Positions 25,180-33,335 of a stretch of DNA of 64,000 nt are shown piece by piece. The notes under the pieces are model-generated. The model saw nothing but the letters and a program-made list of their open reading frames with translations, ran no database searches and was not told the DNA's origin. This stretch comes from MKUN01 sp964481425. Lineage in GTDB: Bacteria > Bacteroidota > Bacteroidia > Chitinophagales > Chitinophagaceae. The stretch is taken from positions 1-64,000 of the forward strand of contig CAYZTM010000007.1 of NCBI GenBank assembly GCA_964481425.1, given 5' to 3'. How positions within the stretch are numbered: position 1 is the first letter of the stretch; every line of letters begins with the position of its first letter. The translations under genes and the position numbers were made by a program.

Positions 25180-26067
25180 ATGAAACAGTATCAAAAAGAA
25201 CATGTACGAGAAGCACTATTAAGGTATATGAACGGATTTGCCACACAAAGAGCAGCAGCAAGAAGCCTTGAGGGGATCAGCGCCCAAACGATATCGCAAA
25301 TAAAGAATAAGCGATGGGGGCAGGTAAGCGATATGCAATGGCAAAAGCTGGCGCGACAGGTAGGCTTCTATACCGGTAATGAATGGCAGGCTGCGGATAC
25401 CAGCGCCAACCTGCTGCTGCGCATACTGCTGAACGATGCACAGTACAATGCCATGGCCTATGGTGTGGCAATGGGAACAGGGATAGGGAAAACATTTGCG
25501 GCCATGCGCTACACCAGAGAGAATGATTATGCGCACTACATAGCCTGCGATGAAGAGATGAACCGAAAGACCTTTTTGCAAAAGCTGGCCGGCTGCCTGG
25601 AAGCCGATATGAACGGAACAGTGGAAGAGATGATGATGCAACTGGCAGCACAGCTAAAGAAGAGCGGAGAAGTGCTGCTGGTGCTGGATGATGCACACAA
25701 GCTTAAAGAAAGAGTGTTGCAGTTTGCTGCCACACTTTACCGTCATCTTGCGGGGGGCTGCGGAATTGTGCTGCTGGGTGACGATAGGCTCAGGATGCGC
25801 ATAGTTGAAGGTGTACGAATGAACAAAGAGGGTTATGAGGAAATATACCGGAACATAGGCAGGCGGTTCATAACACTGGGCCGGCTTAATGAAAAGGATA
25901 TAGCCCTGGTATGCAATGCCAATGGTGTGAAAGATGAGGGCAGTATAAGCTGTATTGCAGATGCCTGCGGCAGCAACCTGCACCAGGTGACCGATATGAT
26001 AAAAGACCAGCTAAAAAAGAAGACCAATCATATGATTAATGAAACAGCAAAAAATGAAATGTTATGA
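25180..26067 (+). CDS. MuB-like AAA+ ATPase (DNA transposition protein)
   Basis: A 295-residue protein. The N-terminus holds a Cro/MuB-type helix-turn-helix (ATQRAAARSLEGISAQTISQ, residues 21-40). The ATPase core follows, with Walker A around G99-T105 (MGTGIGKT) and Walker B VLLVLDDAH at 165-173. The C-terminal lid contains LGRLNEKDIALVCNANGV. In phage Mu, MuB binds target DNA and delivers it to the transposase MuA and gives target immunity. Here no MuA gene lies beside it, so its present role is uncertain. It overlaps the DnaA-like gene by ATGA. Confidence 0.85.
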   Translation: MKQYQKEHVREALLRYMNGFATQRAAARSLEGISAQTISQIKNKRWGQVSDMQWQKLARQVGFYTGNEWQAADTSANLLLRILLNDAQYNAMAYGVAMGTGIGKTFAAMRYTRENDYAHYIACDEEMNRKTFLQKLAGCLEADMNGTVEEMMMQLAAQLKKSGEVLLVLDDAHKLKERVLQFAATLYRHLAGGCGIVLLGDDRLRMRIVEGVRMNKEGYEEIYRNIGRRFITLGRLNEKDIALVCNANGVKDEGSISCIADACGSNLHQVTDMIKDQLKKKTNHMINETAKNEML

Positions 26068-26489
26068 GTTTAGCGACACAGATCAGCACAGCGCGCCACA
26101 TAGCCCGTGTGGCAGAACAGAAGATAAGGGCCAATACAGGGTTGCGTATTTCCCTGTTGCTATTTCCTAACGATACTGAGCGGAAGAAGCCGGAGCACAT
26201 GCTGCGACTGGTGGCCAATGCGCTGAATATCGATTATGAACACTTTGAAAGGAAGACAAGAAAAAGGGAAACGGTGGAGCTGCGCTTCATAGGCGCCCTG
26301 CTGCTACGCAGGTTTTATCCCGATGTGACCCTTAAGCAGATCGGGCGCCTGTTTGGCGGACAGGACCATACCTCTGTAATAAACGGTATCAGCCGGGCTT
26401 ATAACCTGCTGGAGACAAATGATATTATATTCTGTACGAAATACAATAAAGCTTTAAACACTGTGAACCTATGGCTAAAAGAGCAATAA
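26064..26489 (+). CDS. Stand-alone DnaA domain IV protein
   Basis: A 141-residue protein whose residues ~48-115 match the duplex-DNA-binding domain IV of DnaA: VANALNIDYEHFERKTRKRE (basic loop), ALLLRRFYPDVTLKQIGRLF, and the signature GGQDHTSVINGISRA (DnaA consensus GGRDHTTVxHA). There is no AAA+ domain. Such proteins in phage early operons may recognise DnaA-box-like sites in phage or host DNA, for replication or to compete with host DnaA. Translational coupling to the MuB-like gene ties it to replicative transposition. The Arg-to-Gln change in GGRDH may alter recognition. Confidence 0.8.
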   Translation: MSLATQISTARHIARVAEQKIRANTGLRISLLLFPNDTERKKPEHMLRLVANALNIDYEHFERKTRKRETVELRFIGALLLRRFYPDVTLKQIGRLFGGQDHTSVINGISRAYNLLETNDIIFCTKYNKALNTVNLWLKEQ

Positions 26490-26842
26490 GGGTTGGCCTT
26501 AGGCTCAACTATGAACGACTAGACGCTATGTACCATGCCTGTAGCAGCATGGCCGAAGATTTTGTTCCCGCAGAGGAACACGAATATCTATTGCTGACCC
26601 ACCTGATGGACCTGAAGCGAAAGATGGAAAATATGCTGCAGCGCAACCAGGGCCTGTATACCCTGAACCTCACCGCTACTGAAGCGCTGGCCTTTAAGCA
26701 GGTGTGGCAAATATGCGGCCGTTACCAGGACAGGTATACACAAGTAGTGGTGGGCGCATTGGTGAAAAAGGTGAACGACATGAATGCGGACAGCATTGCA
26801 TCTCCCGCCCCTATACCGCCCAAAAGAGTTGCAAAACAATGA
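26471..26842 (+). CDS. Early-operon protein of unknown function
   Basis: A 123-residue, mostly helical protein (RLNYERLDAMYHACSSMAED; EHEYLLLTHLMDLKRKMENM) with a proline-rich tail ending PIPPKRVAKQ. It overlaps the DnaA-like gene by 19 bp, so it is part of the same transcript. No family recognised. Position suggests an accessory replication or Gam-associated function, which is inference only. Confidence 0.6.
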   Translation: MAKRAIRVGLRLNYERLDAMYHACSSMAEDFVPAEEHEYLLLTHLMDLKRKMENMLQRNQGLYTLNLTATEALAFKQVWQICGRYQDRYTQVVVGALVKKVNDMNADSIASPAPIPPKRVAKQ

Positions 26843-26885
26843 CTTAAAACCCAACCATAGACCCAACTTTATAGCTCTTATCAAT

Positions 26886-27386
26886 ATGGCACGATTTTCG
26901 GAAAAGGTAACTGACGGGGTAAGCCCGCAACAGTTTGAGGAAGCGCTTATGGCATACAGCACTGCAGAGATGGAAGAGGCAGAGCTACTGGCCAAACTGG
27001 AACATGAAATGGTACGTATAAGAAATAAATATGCTGACGAACTTGCCGACCTGTCGGAATGCAAGCACGATGCGCTGGAAACGGTACAAGTGTTCTGCCG
27101 GGAACAAAAGGAGCAGCTATTTGGCAAAAGGAGAACATTACATACCATGCACGGTTCGGTTGGTTACAGGCTGGGTACTCCCAAATTAAGAACCCTTGCA
27201 GGCTTCAGCTGGGACAAAGTGCTGGAGCGCATGAAGGAAAAGCTACCCGCTTATGTGCGCAGCAGCGAGGAACCTGCAAAGAACAAACTACTGGCCGACA
27301 GGCGCAAAGAACAGGTAGCTCCATTGCTTGAGGAAGTTGGCTTACAAGTGATACAGGAAGAAATATTTTTTATCGAGACGCTGTAA
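26886..27386 (+). CDS. Gam-like host-nuclease inhibitor
   Basis: A 166-residue protein with the Mu Gam pattern: a long N-terminal coiled coil (EALMAYSTAEMEEAELLAKL through HDALETVQVFCREQKEQL), then KRRTLHTMHGSVGYRLGTPK, which matches the Gam core strand-turn-strand, then PAYVRSSEEPAKNKLLADR and a final IEETL-type helix end. Gam is a Ku-like dimer that coats free DNA ends against exonucleases. The start at 26886 follows the stop of the previous gene; an upstream in-frame start at 26784 would overlap it and lacks family similarity. Confidence 0.85.
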   Translation: MARFSEKVTDGVSPQQFEEALMAYSTAEMEEAELLAKLEHEMVRIRNKYADELADLSECKHDALETVQVFCREQKEQLFGKRRTLHTMHGSVGYRLGTPKLRTLAGFSWDKVLERMKEKLPAYVRSSEEPAKNKLLADRRKEQVAPLLEEVGLQVIQEEIFFIETL

Positions 27387-27396
27387 ATAACAGGCC

Positions 27397-27525
27397 ATGA
27401 ATAAAAAACAGATAAAACACGAAATGCTGCTGGACTTTATGATGCATAGCCGCACGAAGAAACCCAAAAGAAAGCCGGCCCTTATGAACCTGGTGCAGAA
27501 GCTTGTAGTACTGGTATTGCCCTAA
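27397..27525 (+). CDS. Small basic ORF of the early operon
   Basis: A 42-residue open frame beginning 10 bp after Gam: MNKKQIKHEMLLDFMMHSRT followed by KKPKRKP and a short hydrophobic end LVQKLVVLVLP. It may be a small basic membrane-associated peptide. The position in a tight operon supports it; nothing else does. Confidence 0.4.
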   Translation: MNKKQIKHEMLLDFMMHSRTKKPKRKPALMNLVQKLVVLVLP

Positions 27526-27604
27526 GTATGTAACGGAATGATTTTTATATATCTGCTATTAGCTACCGCCTAAATCGGGTGTTTCTGACCACAAATGAAA
27601 AACT

Positions 27605-27895
27605 ATGAGTAAGACGATATACATAACCGGAAAAGTTTCCGATCTGCCGGAAGAGCAGTGGCGTGAAAAATTTGATCGTGCCGCAGAAGGATCAAGGTCC
27701 AGTGGGCACCGGGTATTGTACCCTGCAAGCATTGGTCCTGAAGGAGATGATCATGAGACGGTGTTGCGTAACCGGATAAAGATGATGCTGGGTTGTGATG
27801 AAGTGCATTTTTTGCCCTGCTGGCAGGAATGCAGAGGAGCACAACTGGAACGGGATATTGCAGTGCGTCTTGGGATGACCGTGGTATACCACTAA
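27605..27895 (+). CDS. DUF4406 domain protein
   Basis: A 96-residue protein matching DUF4406: KTIYITGKVSDLPEEQW at the start, a helix with FDRAAEGSRSSGHRVLYPAS, LRNRIKMMLGCDEVHFLPCW, and the final RGAQLERDIAVRLGMTVVY. The fold is a Rossmann-like nucleoside 2-deoxyribosyltransferase relative. Such genes are common in phage early regions and may act on nucleotides. It is the last early gene before a strong terminator. Confidence 0.8.
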   Translation: MSKTIYITGKVSDLPEEQWREKFDRAAEGSRSSGHRVLYPASIGPEGDDHETVLRNRIKMMLGCDEVHFLPCWQECRGAQLERDIAVRLGMTVVYH

Positions 27896-27917
27896 AAAAA
27901 TGAAATAAACGTAGCAT

Positions 27918-27943
27918 AAAAAAAGGACCGACCGGTCCTTTTT
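27918..27943 (+). terminator. Terminator closing the early phage operon
   Basis: AAAAAGGACC / GGTCCTTTTT with loop GACC. It separates the early module from the leftward gene that follows. Confidence 0.75.
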
Positions 27944-27975
27944 CTCTTTACTGTAGTATCATGAAAATGGAAAAA

Positions 27976-28320
27976 CTATCTGAATGAATGCTGTAACTGG
28001 CTTATATCGAAAGGTATTTTATTCTCGGCCAGGTAGCTGCGAAGGTCGGTGTAAGTAAGCCATTTAGGATTAGAGGCAGATGCGCTGAAGACAAGCACAT
28101 CGTAAGTATGTTCTTTATAGAAGCTTAATGCATTCATTGCATTCCTGCCCTCGGCATAATACCGGCTGAAAATCCATTTGTTGATATCCTCGTAAGGAGC
28201 AACCACGACACTAATGACGGGCGACCATGAAGTTGATTCAGTATACGGCCGGCCGATGATATGTTGGAAGTCGTTGCATAATGCTTTTGCTTCCTGCAGT
28301 GTAAGTGCCTCGTGCTTCAT
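27976..28320 (-). CDS. Small protein of unknown function
   Basis: A 114-residue soluble alpha/beta protein (MKHEALTLQEAKALCNDFQH; YDVLVFSASASNPKWLTYTD). No signal peptide and no recognised family. It lies just past the early-module terminator on the opposite strand, so it is likely a host gene bordering the module, but it could be phage cargo. Confidence 0.55.
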   Translation of the reverse strand: MKHEALTLQEAKALCNDFQHIIGRPYTESTSWSPVISVVVAPYEDINKWIFSRYYAEGRNAMNALSFYKEHTYDVLVFSASASNPKWLTYTDLRSYLAENKIPFDISQLQHSFR

Positions 28321-28422
28321 AAAAACAATAAGGATAAAAGTATAAAAAAGAATTGCAGTATTTTATAGTATGTGGACAAAAAATCTTGCCACTGGCACTG
28401 TATGCAGCACTGGATATAAAGC

Positions 28423-28449
28423 AAAAGAAGCGGTAGAGCCGCTTCTTTT
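28423..28449 (-). terminator. Terminator of the beta-barrel gene at 28480-29181
   Basis: Eleven-base-pair stem AAAAGAAGCGG / CCGCTTCTTTT with loop TAGAG. Confidence 0.75.
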
Positions 28450-28479
28450 GTTAACAAGAATATATGTAATAAATTAAGA

Positions 28480-29181
28480 CTAAAGGCGGAAACGTAGTCC
28501 AATGGTAAAAGGGAAGTAGAACAACATGTAGTGTTCATCGCCTCCTGCGTAACGTGGATCTACCGTTTTTACATTAGCATATTTTGGTGCAAACTCGGCA
28601 TTAACACCAAAAAGGTCGGAGAAGTAGTGTGTATAACCCACCTGAACACCGGCTATGAAACCGGTACCCGGTGCCATATTGATCTGCGAAGTGTACTTTA
28701 TGCCGTTTGTGTATTTATAAACAACACCGCCATCATTAATAGTGAATATGGCACCGAAAGTACCCCCTGCATAGATATCGGCTTTGTTGAAAAAGCGGTA
28801 CTGGCTGTATATCGGGAAGTTAATGTTGAAACGAGGCGCAATATGTATCGCTGCGTCGGCAAAGTTATAGGTAGCCTTCTGGTCGCCATAGCTTTGATTT
28901 TCCGGACCGATTATATGCCAGCTCCTGTCGTAAGTTTTCCAGCTTGTGCCACCAACGTCAATACCAACTTCGAAATGGTCATTTAAAGTATAGTCCGCTT
29001 TTATGGAAACATAAGGAGCCCATGTGGAATTGGTGCCGGTATATGTTGAGAACTTAGGAATAGAAGTAGTACTGATACCCCCGTTTATTCCTAAGATCAC
29101 CCTGTGAGTGGGCTGAAATGTCCTGGCGGACAAGGAGCCACACGTGAGCATAGCACACGCAACGAGTATTGAAAGCCTCAT
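28480..29181 (-). CDS. Outer-membrane beta-barrel protein
   Basis: A 233-residue protein with a signal peptide (LVACAMLTCGSLSA) and an eight- to ten-strand amphipathic barrel (VILGINGGISTTSIPKF; DHFEVGIDVGGTSWK; final FYFPFTIGLRFRL, which has the C-terminal aromatic typical of BAM substrates). No specific function recognised. The promoter is a minus-strand TAGATTTG box at 29210-29217; the terminator lies just downstream. Confidence 0.7.
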   Translation of the reverse strand: MRLSILVACAMLTCGSLSARTFQPTHRVILGINGGISTTSIPKFSTYTGTNSTWAPYVSIKADYTLNDHFEVGIDVGGTSWKTYDRSWHIIGPENQSYGDQKATYNFADAAIHIAPRFNINFPIYSQYRFFNKADIYAGGTFGAIFTINDGGVVYKYTNGIKYTSQINMAPGTGFIAGVQVGYTHYFSDLFGVNAEFAPKYANVKTVDPRYAGGDEHYMLFYFPFTIGLRFRL

Positions 29182-29348
29182 AATTTATTCTCGTTTTGAA
29201 AATATGTATCAAATCTAAGTATTTTTTGCTCTTGTAGGTAGTAAATGGCTAAGTTTTCCCACTTAATTAAGATAAAAATTATGTGAAAATATGATAAGGG
29301 CATGCGTTTTGAAAGGGCTACTTTAGGGTTTTAAGTAATTTAGCGGTT

Positions 29349-30269
29349 ATGCACCAGCACCATCACAGCCATGGACATCATCACCATCATCCCGGTCAAG
29401 GGGCGACAGCGGGAAAGGCGTTCGTATGGGGTATTGTGCTTAACGGCATATATGTGATCGCACAGATAGCCGCCGGTTTGTATACCAACTCCGTGGCCCT
29501 GATAACCGATGCGGTACATAACCTGGGAGATGTGGCCACGTTAATACTCTCCTATATCGCCTTGCGGCTGACCAGGGTAAAACCTACAGACCAATACACC
29601 TACGGGTATAAAAAGACCACCATCCTGGCAGCACTTATCAATTCTGTGGTGTTGCTTATAGCGATCGGGACACTAGGTTATGAATCGATAACCCGGCTGA
29701 AGCACCCGGAACCCATGCAGGGCGGTACTGTTGCCTGGGTAGCGGGGCTTGGCATTGTGATCAATGCGGTCTCTGCATTTTTGTTTTTCAGAGATAAAGA
29801 GCACGAGCTGAATGCAAAAAGTGCATACCTGCATTTGCTGAGCGATGCACTGGTATCGTTGGGGGTGGTGATAACCGGTATCGTAGTGAGTTATACCGGC
29901 TGGTATATACTTGACCCTGCGGTCAGCATCGTGATCTTACTTGTGATTCTATATGGTACCTGGTCGTTACTTACCGACAGCCTGCGTCTGTCATTAGATG
30001 GTGTGCCGCCGGAAGTGGACCTTGAAAGAACAGAGCAGGTGATAAAAGACGTAGCAGGTGTAGCATCGCTGCACCATACGCATATATGGGCAATGAGCAC
30101 CACAGAAAATGCGCTGACCACCCACGTGATACTTGATGAGGCTTTAAGCTTTGAAGAAAAAATGGAGGTGGTACAGGAAATAAAACACAACCTGCTACAC
30201 GAAAATATTCAACATGCCACTATAGAAATAGAGTCGGCGGCGATGCCTTGCGGAGAAGGGGATTGTTGA
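29349..30269 (+). CDS. Cation diffusion facilitator (zinc exporter, CzcD/ZitB-like)
   Basis: A 306-residue inner-membrane H+-antiporter for zinc or related ions. The N-terminus is a histidine string (HHHSHGHHHHH). Six membrane helices follow, with the zinc-type site residues H57/D61 (TDAVHNLGD) and H162/D166 (LHLLSDALV). The C-terminal cytoplasmic domain (about 205-306) contains HHTHIWAMS. The HD-HD ligand set points to zinc rather than manganese or iron. It is monocistronic; the -7 region is poor (TAATTTAG). Confidence 0.92.
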   Translation: MHQHHHSHGHHHHHPGQGATAGKAFVWGIVLNGIYVIAQIAAGLYTNSVALITDAVHNLGDVATLILSYIALRLTRVKPTDQYTYGYKKTTILAALINSVVLLIAIGTLGYESITRLKHPEPMQGGTVAWVAGLGIVINAVSAFLFFRDKEHELNAKSAYLHLLSDALVSLGVVITGIVVSYTGWYILDPAVSIVILLVILYGTWSLLTDSLRLSLDGVPPEVDLERTEQVIKDVAGVASLHHTHIWAMSTTENALTTHVILDEALSFEEKMEVVQEIKHNLLHENIQHATIEIESAAMPCGEGDC

Positions 30270-30350
30270 GGGCGCACGGCTGCATATACTTGGTTCTTAA
30301 TAAGAAAGACAATCAGTAAAAATTTATTCTATTATTAACGTTTGGCATAA

Positions 30351-30358
30351 TATATTTG
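30351..30358 (+). promoter_or_regulatory. -7 box TATATTTG before the first deiodinase-like gene
   Basis: TAnnTTTG match 22 bp before the ATG at 30380. It overlaps the alternative upstream ATG at 30356 and so excludes it. Confidence 0.5.
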
Positions 30359-30379
30359 CTGTTGACTGGTTCGTACATT

Positions 30380-31726
30380 ATGAAATGGATTATTACAATA
30401 TTTATTAGCATATTATTTTTTACAGAATCATGGGCTCAGTCCCCGTATTTGAAACCATCCATTGGGCTTGCCGCCCTACCTGCAGATACTGAAAGCATAT
30501 GCAACATCCCGCTATACCTGGGCAACTATGACACCTCGGGCTACCTGGTTGGCGACACAATACCCAACTTCATACTCTACACGGCTGCAGGGACCCCGGT
30601 CAACATACATAATGTATTACACTTAAAAAAGCCAGTATTACTCGTTGCCGGTAGCTATACCTGCTCAGAATTCCGCGATAGAGTGCAAGATATTAATGAC
30701 ATGGCCGCGTTTTACCAAGGCTTGCTGAATATCTATGTTATCTACACACTTGAGGCACACCCCGACAATGCCATATGTGCTTATACCGGGAATTTGTACA
30801 TAGGTCCGGCCAACTACCAGGCTAATATATTATATCCGCAGGAAGAGACGTATGGTGAAAGGCGGCTGATGGTGGATACAATGGATATGAATCTGGCCGT
30901 GCACCCCACAATTTTAGTTGACGGTCCATGCAATGAATGGTGGAGTAATTTTGGGCCGGCACCCGATAACGGCTACCTCATAGATACAAACGGGATTGTA
31001 TTTGCGAAAAACCCCTGGTTCAACCACGAACCATACAACATGTGGTGCAGTATCGACAGTTTATTAGGCACCAATTCAGGCCATTGCATTGCTCCTGTTC
31101 CGGGCGCTACATTCGATTTTCAGCTACAGCAAGACAGCGTGGTCAACGGCGTGGCCGGGGATGTATTGACAGTGCAAGGCATGCTTAAAAACTTGTCCCC
31201 TACCACAAGTGTTACAATCAATATTGGTAAAACAGCGAACAATACGCCTGCAGGTTGGGAGACGGCCTTATGCACTGATATATGCCTGCCACCAAATGTG
31301 AATACGACACAGTTGAGTATAGCACCTGCCGATTCGCAAAGTTTCATTTTTTATTTTTATACAGATTCAATTCCCGCGTCGGGAAGTATGGAGGTGACAT
31401 TTAGGAATCCGCTGGATACGACAAATCAACTTAGCCAGAGGTACTATGCGAACACGTCACCATTGCTTAATATGCAGCCCGGCATAGATAAGTATCCCGT
31501 AAGTATATACCCTAACCCGGCTACAAACAAATTGCATCTGAGATTTCCCTATTCAAATGAAGTCATTGCGAGCCTGACTGACCTCAATAATAAATCTATA
31601 AAACAGGTTTACTGTAATTATTGCAATACTGCAGAGATAAGCATACCTGATATACCCAAGGGATTCTATATCTTAAAAGTGATCGGCGGTGACTGGAATA
31701 AGACCATGAAAATAATGATCCAATAG
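30380..31726 (+). CDS. T9SS-secreted iodothyronine-deiodinase-like thioredoxin-fold protein (copy 1)
   Basis: A 448-residue secreted protein. Signal peptide (MKWIITIFISILFFTESWA). Residues ~55-235 match the iodothyronine deiodinase family: VLLVAGSYTCSEFR with active-site-position C95 where animal enzymes have selenocysteine, then YVIYTLEAHPDNA with the family EAHP (E125-H127), and DGPCNEWW. A beta-rich region (about 245-360) follows, then a type A T9SS sorting domain (YPNPATNKLHLRF through FYILKVIGGDW). A redox function is plausible; deiodinase activity is not claimed. Copy 2 follows directly. Confidence 0.75.
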   Translation: MKWIITIFISILFFTESWAQSPYLKPSIGLAALPADTESICNIPLYLGNYDTSGYLVGDTIPNFILYTAAGTPVNIHNVLHLKKPVLLVAGSYTCSEFRDRVQDINDMAAFYQGLLNIYVIYTLEAHPDNAICAYTGNLYIGPANYQANILYPQEETYGERRLMVDTMDMNLAVHPTILVDGPCNEWWSNFGPAPDNGYLIDTNGIVFAKNPWFNHEPYNMWCSIDSLLGTNSGHCIAPVPGATFDFQLQQDSVVNGVAGDVLTVQGMLKNLSPTTSVTINIGKTANNTPAGWETALCTDICLPPNVNTTQLSIAPADSQSFIFYFYTDSIPASGSMEVTFRNPLDTTNQLSQRYYANTSPLLNMQPGIDKYPVSIYPNPATNKLHLRFPYSNEVIASLTDLNNKSIKQVYCNYCNTAEISIPDIPKGFYILKVIGGDWNKTMKIMIQ

Positions 31727-31859
31727 CTGAAACTGCAGTTTCGTAGCAACACCTCTAACCGCCACTGTATCGACTTTCAAAGCACTCCTTGTAAGTCCTT
31801 GGGTTTTAAATGTAAAAGTAACATAAATAATAATATTTTATTATCGGTTCAATAAGGCT

Positions 31860-31867
31860 TAAGTTTG
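31860..31867 (+). promoter_or_regulatory. -7 box TAAGTTTG before the second deiodinase-like gene
   Basis: TAnnTTTG match 13 bp before the ATG at 31881. It favours that codon over the ATG at 31872. Confidence 0.45.
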
Positions 31868-31880
31868 CCAGATGAGCCTA

Positions 31881-33233
31881 ATGAAACGTTTGTGTAGTTT
31901 TTTTTTCTTTCTTCTATTCGGCACTATATCTTATGCACAGGGGCCATACCTCAAACCCTCGATAGGCCTGGCTTCATTACCAGCAGATAACACACCCATA
32001 TGCCCCCCGCCTGTTTACCTCGGCAATTACGATACATCAGGGTATTTTGTTGGTGATACTGTGGCTGATTTTACTTTATACAAAGCTAATGGCAATCCTG
32101 TAAGTATGAGCGCTCTTTTGCAATCGCATCGCCCGGTATTGCTGGTTGCAGGCAGCTATACCTGCGGAGAATTTCGCAGCAAGGTTGCCGACTTGGATAG
32201 CATGATGCAGTTTTACGGCGGGCTATTAAATATTATTGTGGTATACATTGTTGAGGCACACCCGGACAACGCGGTCTCTCCATACACAGGAAATATTTGG
32301 ATAGGCAACCAAAACATACAAGCTAATATATATTATGATCAACCTACAACCTATGGGGAGCGAAAAGCGATGGTGGATACAATGAACGCACATATGCCTG
32401 TGATGCCAATGGTTGCTATTGACGGCCCTTGTAATGAATGGTGGTTGCACTTCGGCCCGGCACCTAATAATGCCTACCTGATAGATACAAACGGCATAGT
32501 GAAATCGAAGGCGGGGTGGTTTAATCATCCTCCGGAAAATATGTGGTGCAGTATAGATAGTTTGCTGGGCACTAATTCAGGGCATTGTAATGCGCTTACG
32601 CAGAATGGTATCTTCGATTTCCACCTTGTGCAGGACAGTATTATTAATGGGCTGCCGGGAGATGTTTTGACTTCGCACGGGGTGTTGAAGAATTTGTCAC
32701 CATTTTTTGACTGCACTGTAAACATAGAAAAGACGGGAATGAATTTGCCTTCGGGGTGGGAGACAGCACTTTGTACAGATATCTGCCTGCCAGCTAATGT
32801 AAATAATACACAAATAGTATTGGCTCCTTCGGATACGCAGAGCTTTGTGTTTTATTTTTATACAGATTCTACTTTATCGGGATCGGGGCAGGCACAAGTT
32901 ACTTTTACCAATGCATTCAATCAGAATAATGTCGTAAGACAAAAATATTATGGGCATACTGCACAAGTAGTGCTGGGGACACCGGGAATTGAAGGTAAGC
33001 AGGATATAGAGACGTTCCCTAACCCTGTACATGGCAGCTTACACGTAAAATTCCCGGAAACCACCTATGCGAACATAACGTTAACTAATGTTGAGGGGAA
33101 AACACTTAAAAAGGTAGTGTGTAATTATTGCAGCATTAAATCGATTGACCTTTCATCAGCACCGCCCGGCATCTATTGGCTGCAAGTAACGGGTGACCAA
33201 TGGAATAAAAACGTAAAGGTTGCGATAGAATAA
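31881..33233 (+). CDS. T9SS-secreted iodothyronine-deiodinase-like thioredoxin-fold protein (copy 2)
   Basis: A 450-residue tandem paralogue of copy 1, with the same layout: signal peptide (MKRLCSFFFFLLFGTISYA), deiodinase-like domain with C95 in AGSYTCGEFR and E125/H127 in VYIVEAHPDN, a conserved DGPCNEWW, a middle beta domain, and a T9SS tail (FPNPVHGSLHVKFPE through IYWLQVTGDQW). Each copy has its own promoter, so they are separate transcription units. The codon at the Sec position is TGC, not TGA, so this is a cysteine form. Confidence 0.75.
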   Translation: MKRLCSFFFFLLFGTISYAQGPYLKPSIGLASLPADNTPICPPPVYLGNYDTSGYFVGDTVADFTLYKANGNPVSMSALLQSHRPVLLVAGSYTCGEFRSKVADLDSMMQFYGGLLNIIVVYIVEAHPDNAVSPYTGNIWIGNQNIQANIYYDQPTTYGERKAMVDTMNAHMPVMPMVAIDGPCNEWWLHFGPAPNNAYLIDTNGIVKSKAGWFNHPPENMWCSIDSLLGTNSGHCNALTQNGIFDFHLVQDSIINGLPGDVLTSHGVLKNLSPFFDCTVNIEKTGMNLPSGWETALCTDICLPANVNNTQIVLAPSDTQSFVFYFYTDSTLSGSGQAQVTFTNAFNQNNVVRQKYYGHTAQVVLGTPGIEGKQDIETFPNPVHGSLHVKFPETTYANITLTNVEGKTLKKVVCNYCSIKSIDLSSAPPGIYWLQVTGDQWNKNVKVAIE

Positions 33234-33335
33234 GAGATATTGTAGGAGAAAACTTCCCGATACGGTAATATTTTTCCCTTTTTTGAAAGTACGTTTTTTC
33301 AATAAGCGATTGCTTTGCAGCTTTGTTTATTGATC

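Noticed and set aside
30380..33233. Selenocysteine in the deiodinase-like proteins
   Set aside because: The codon at the active position is TGC in both genes, and no in-frame TGA is present.
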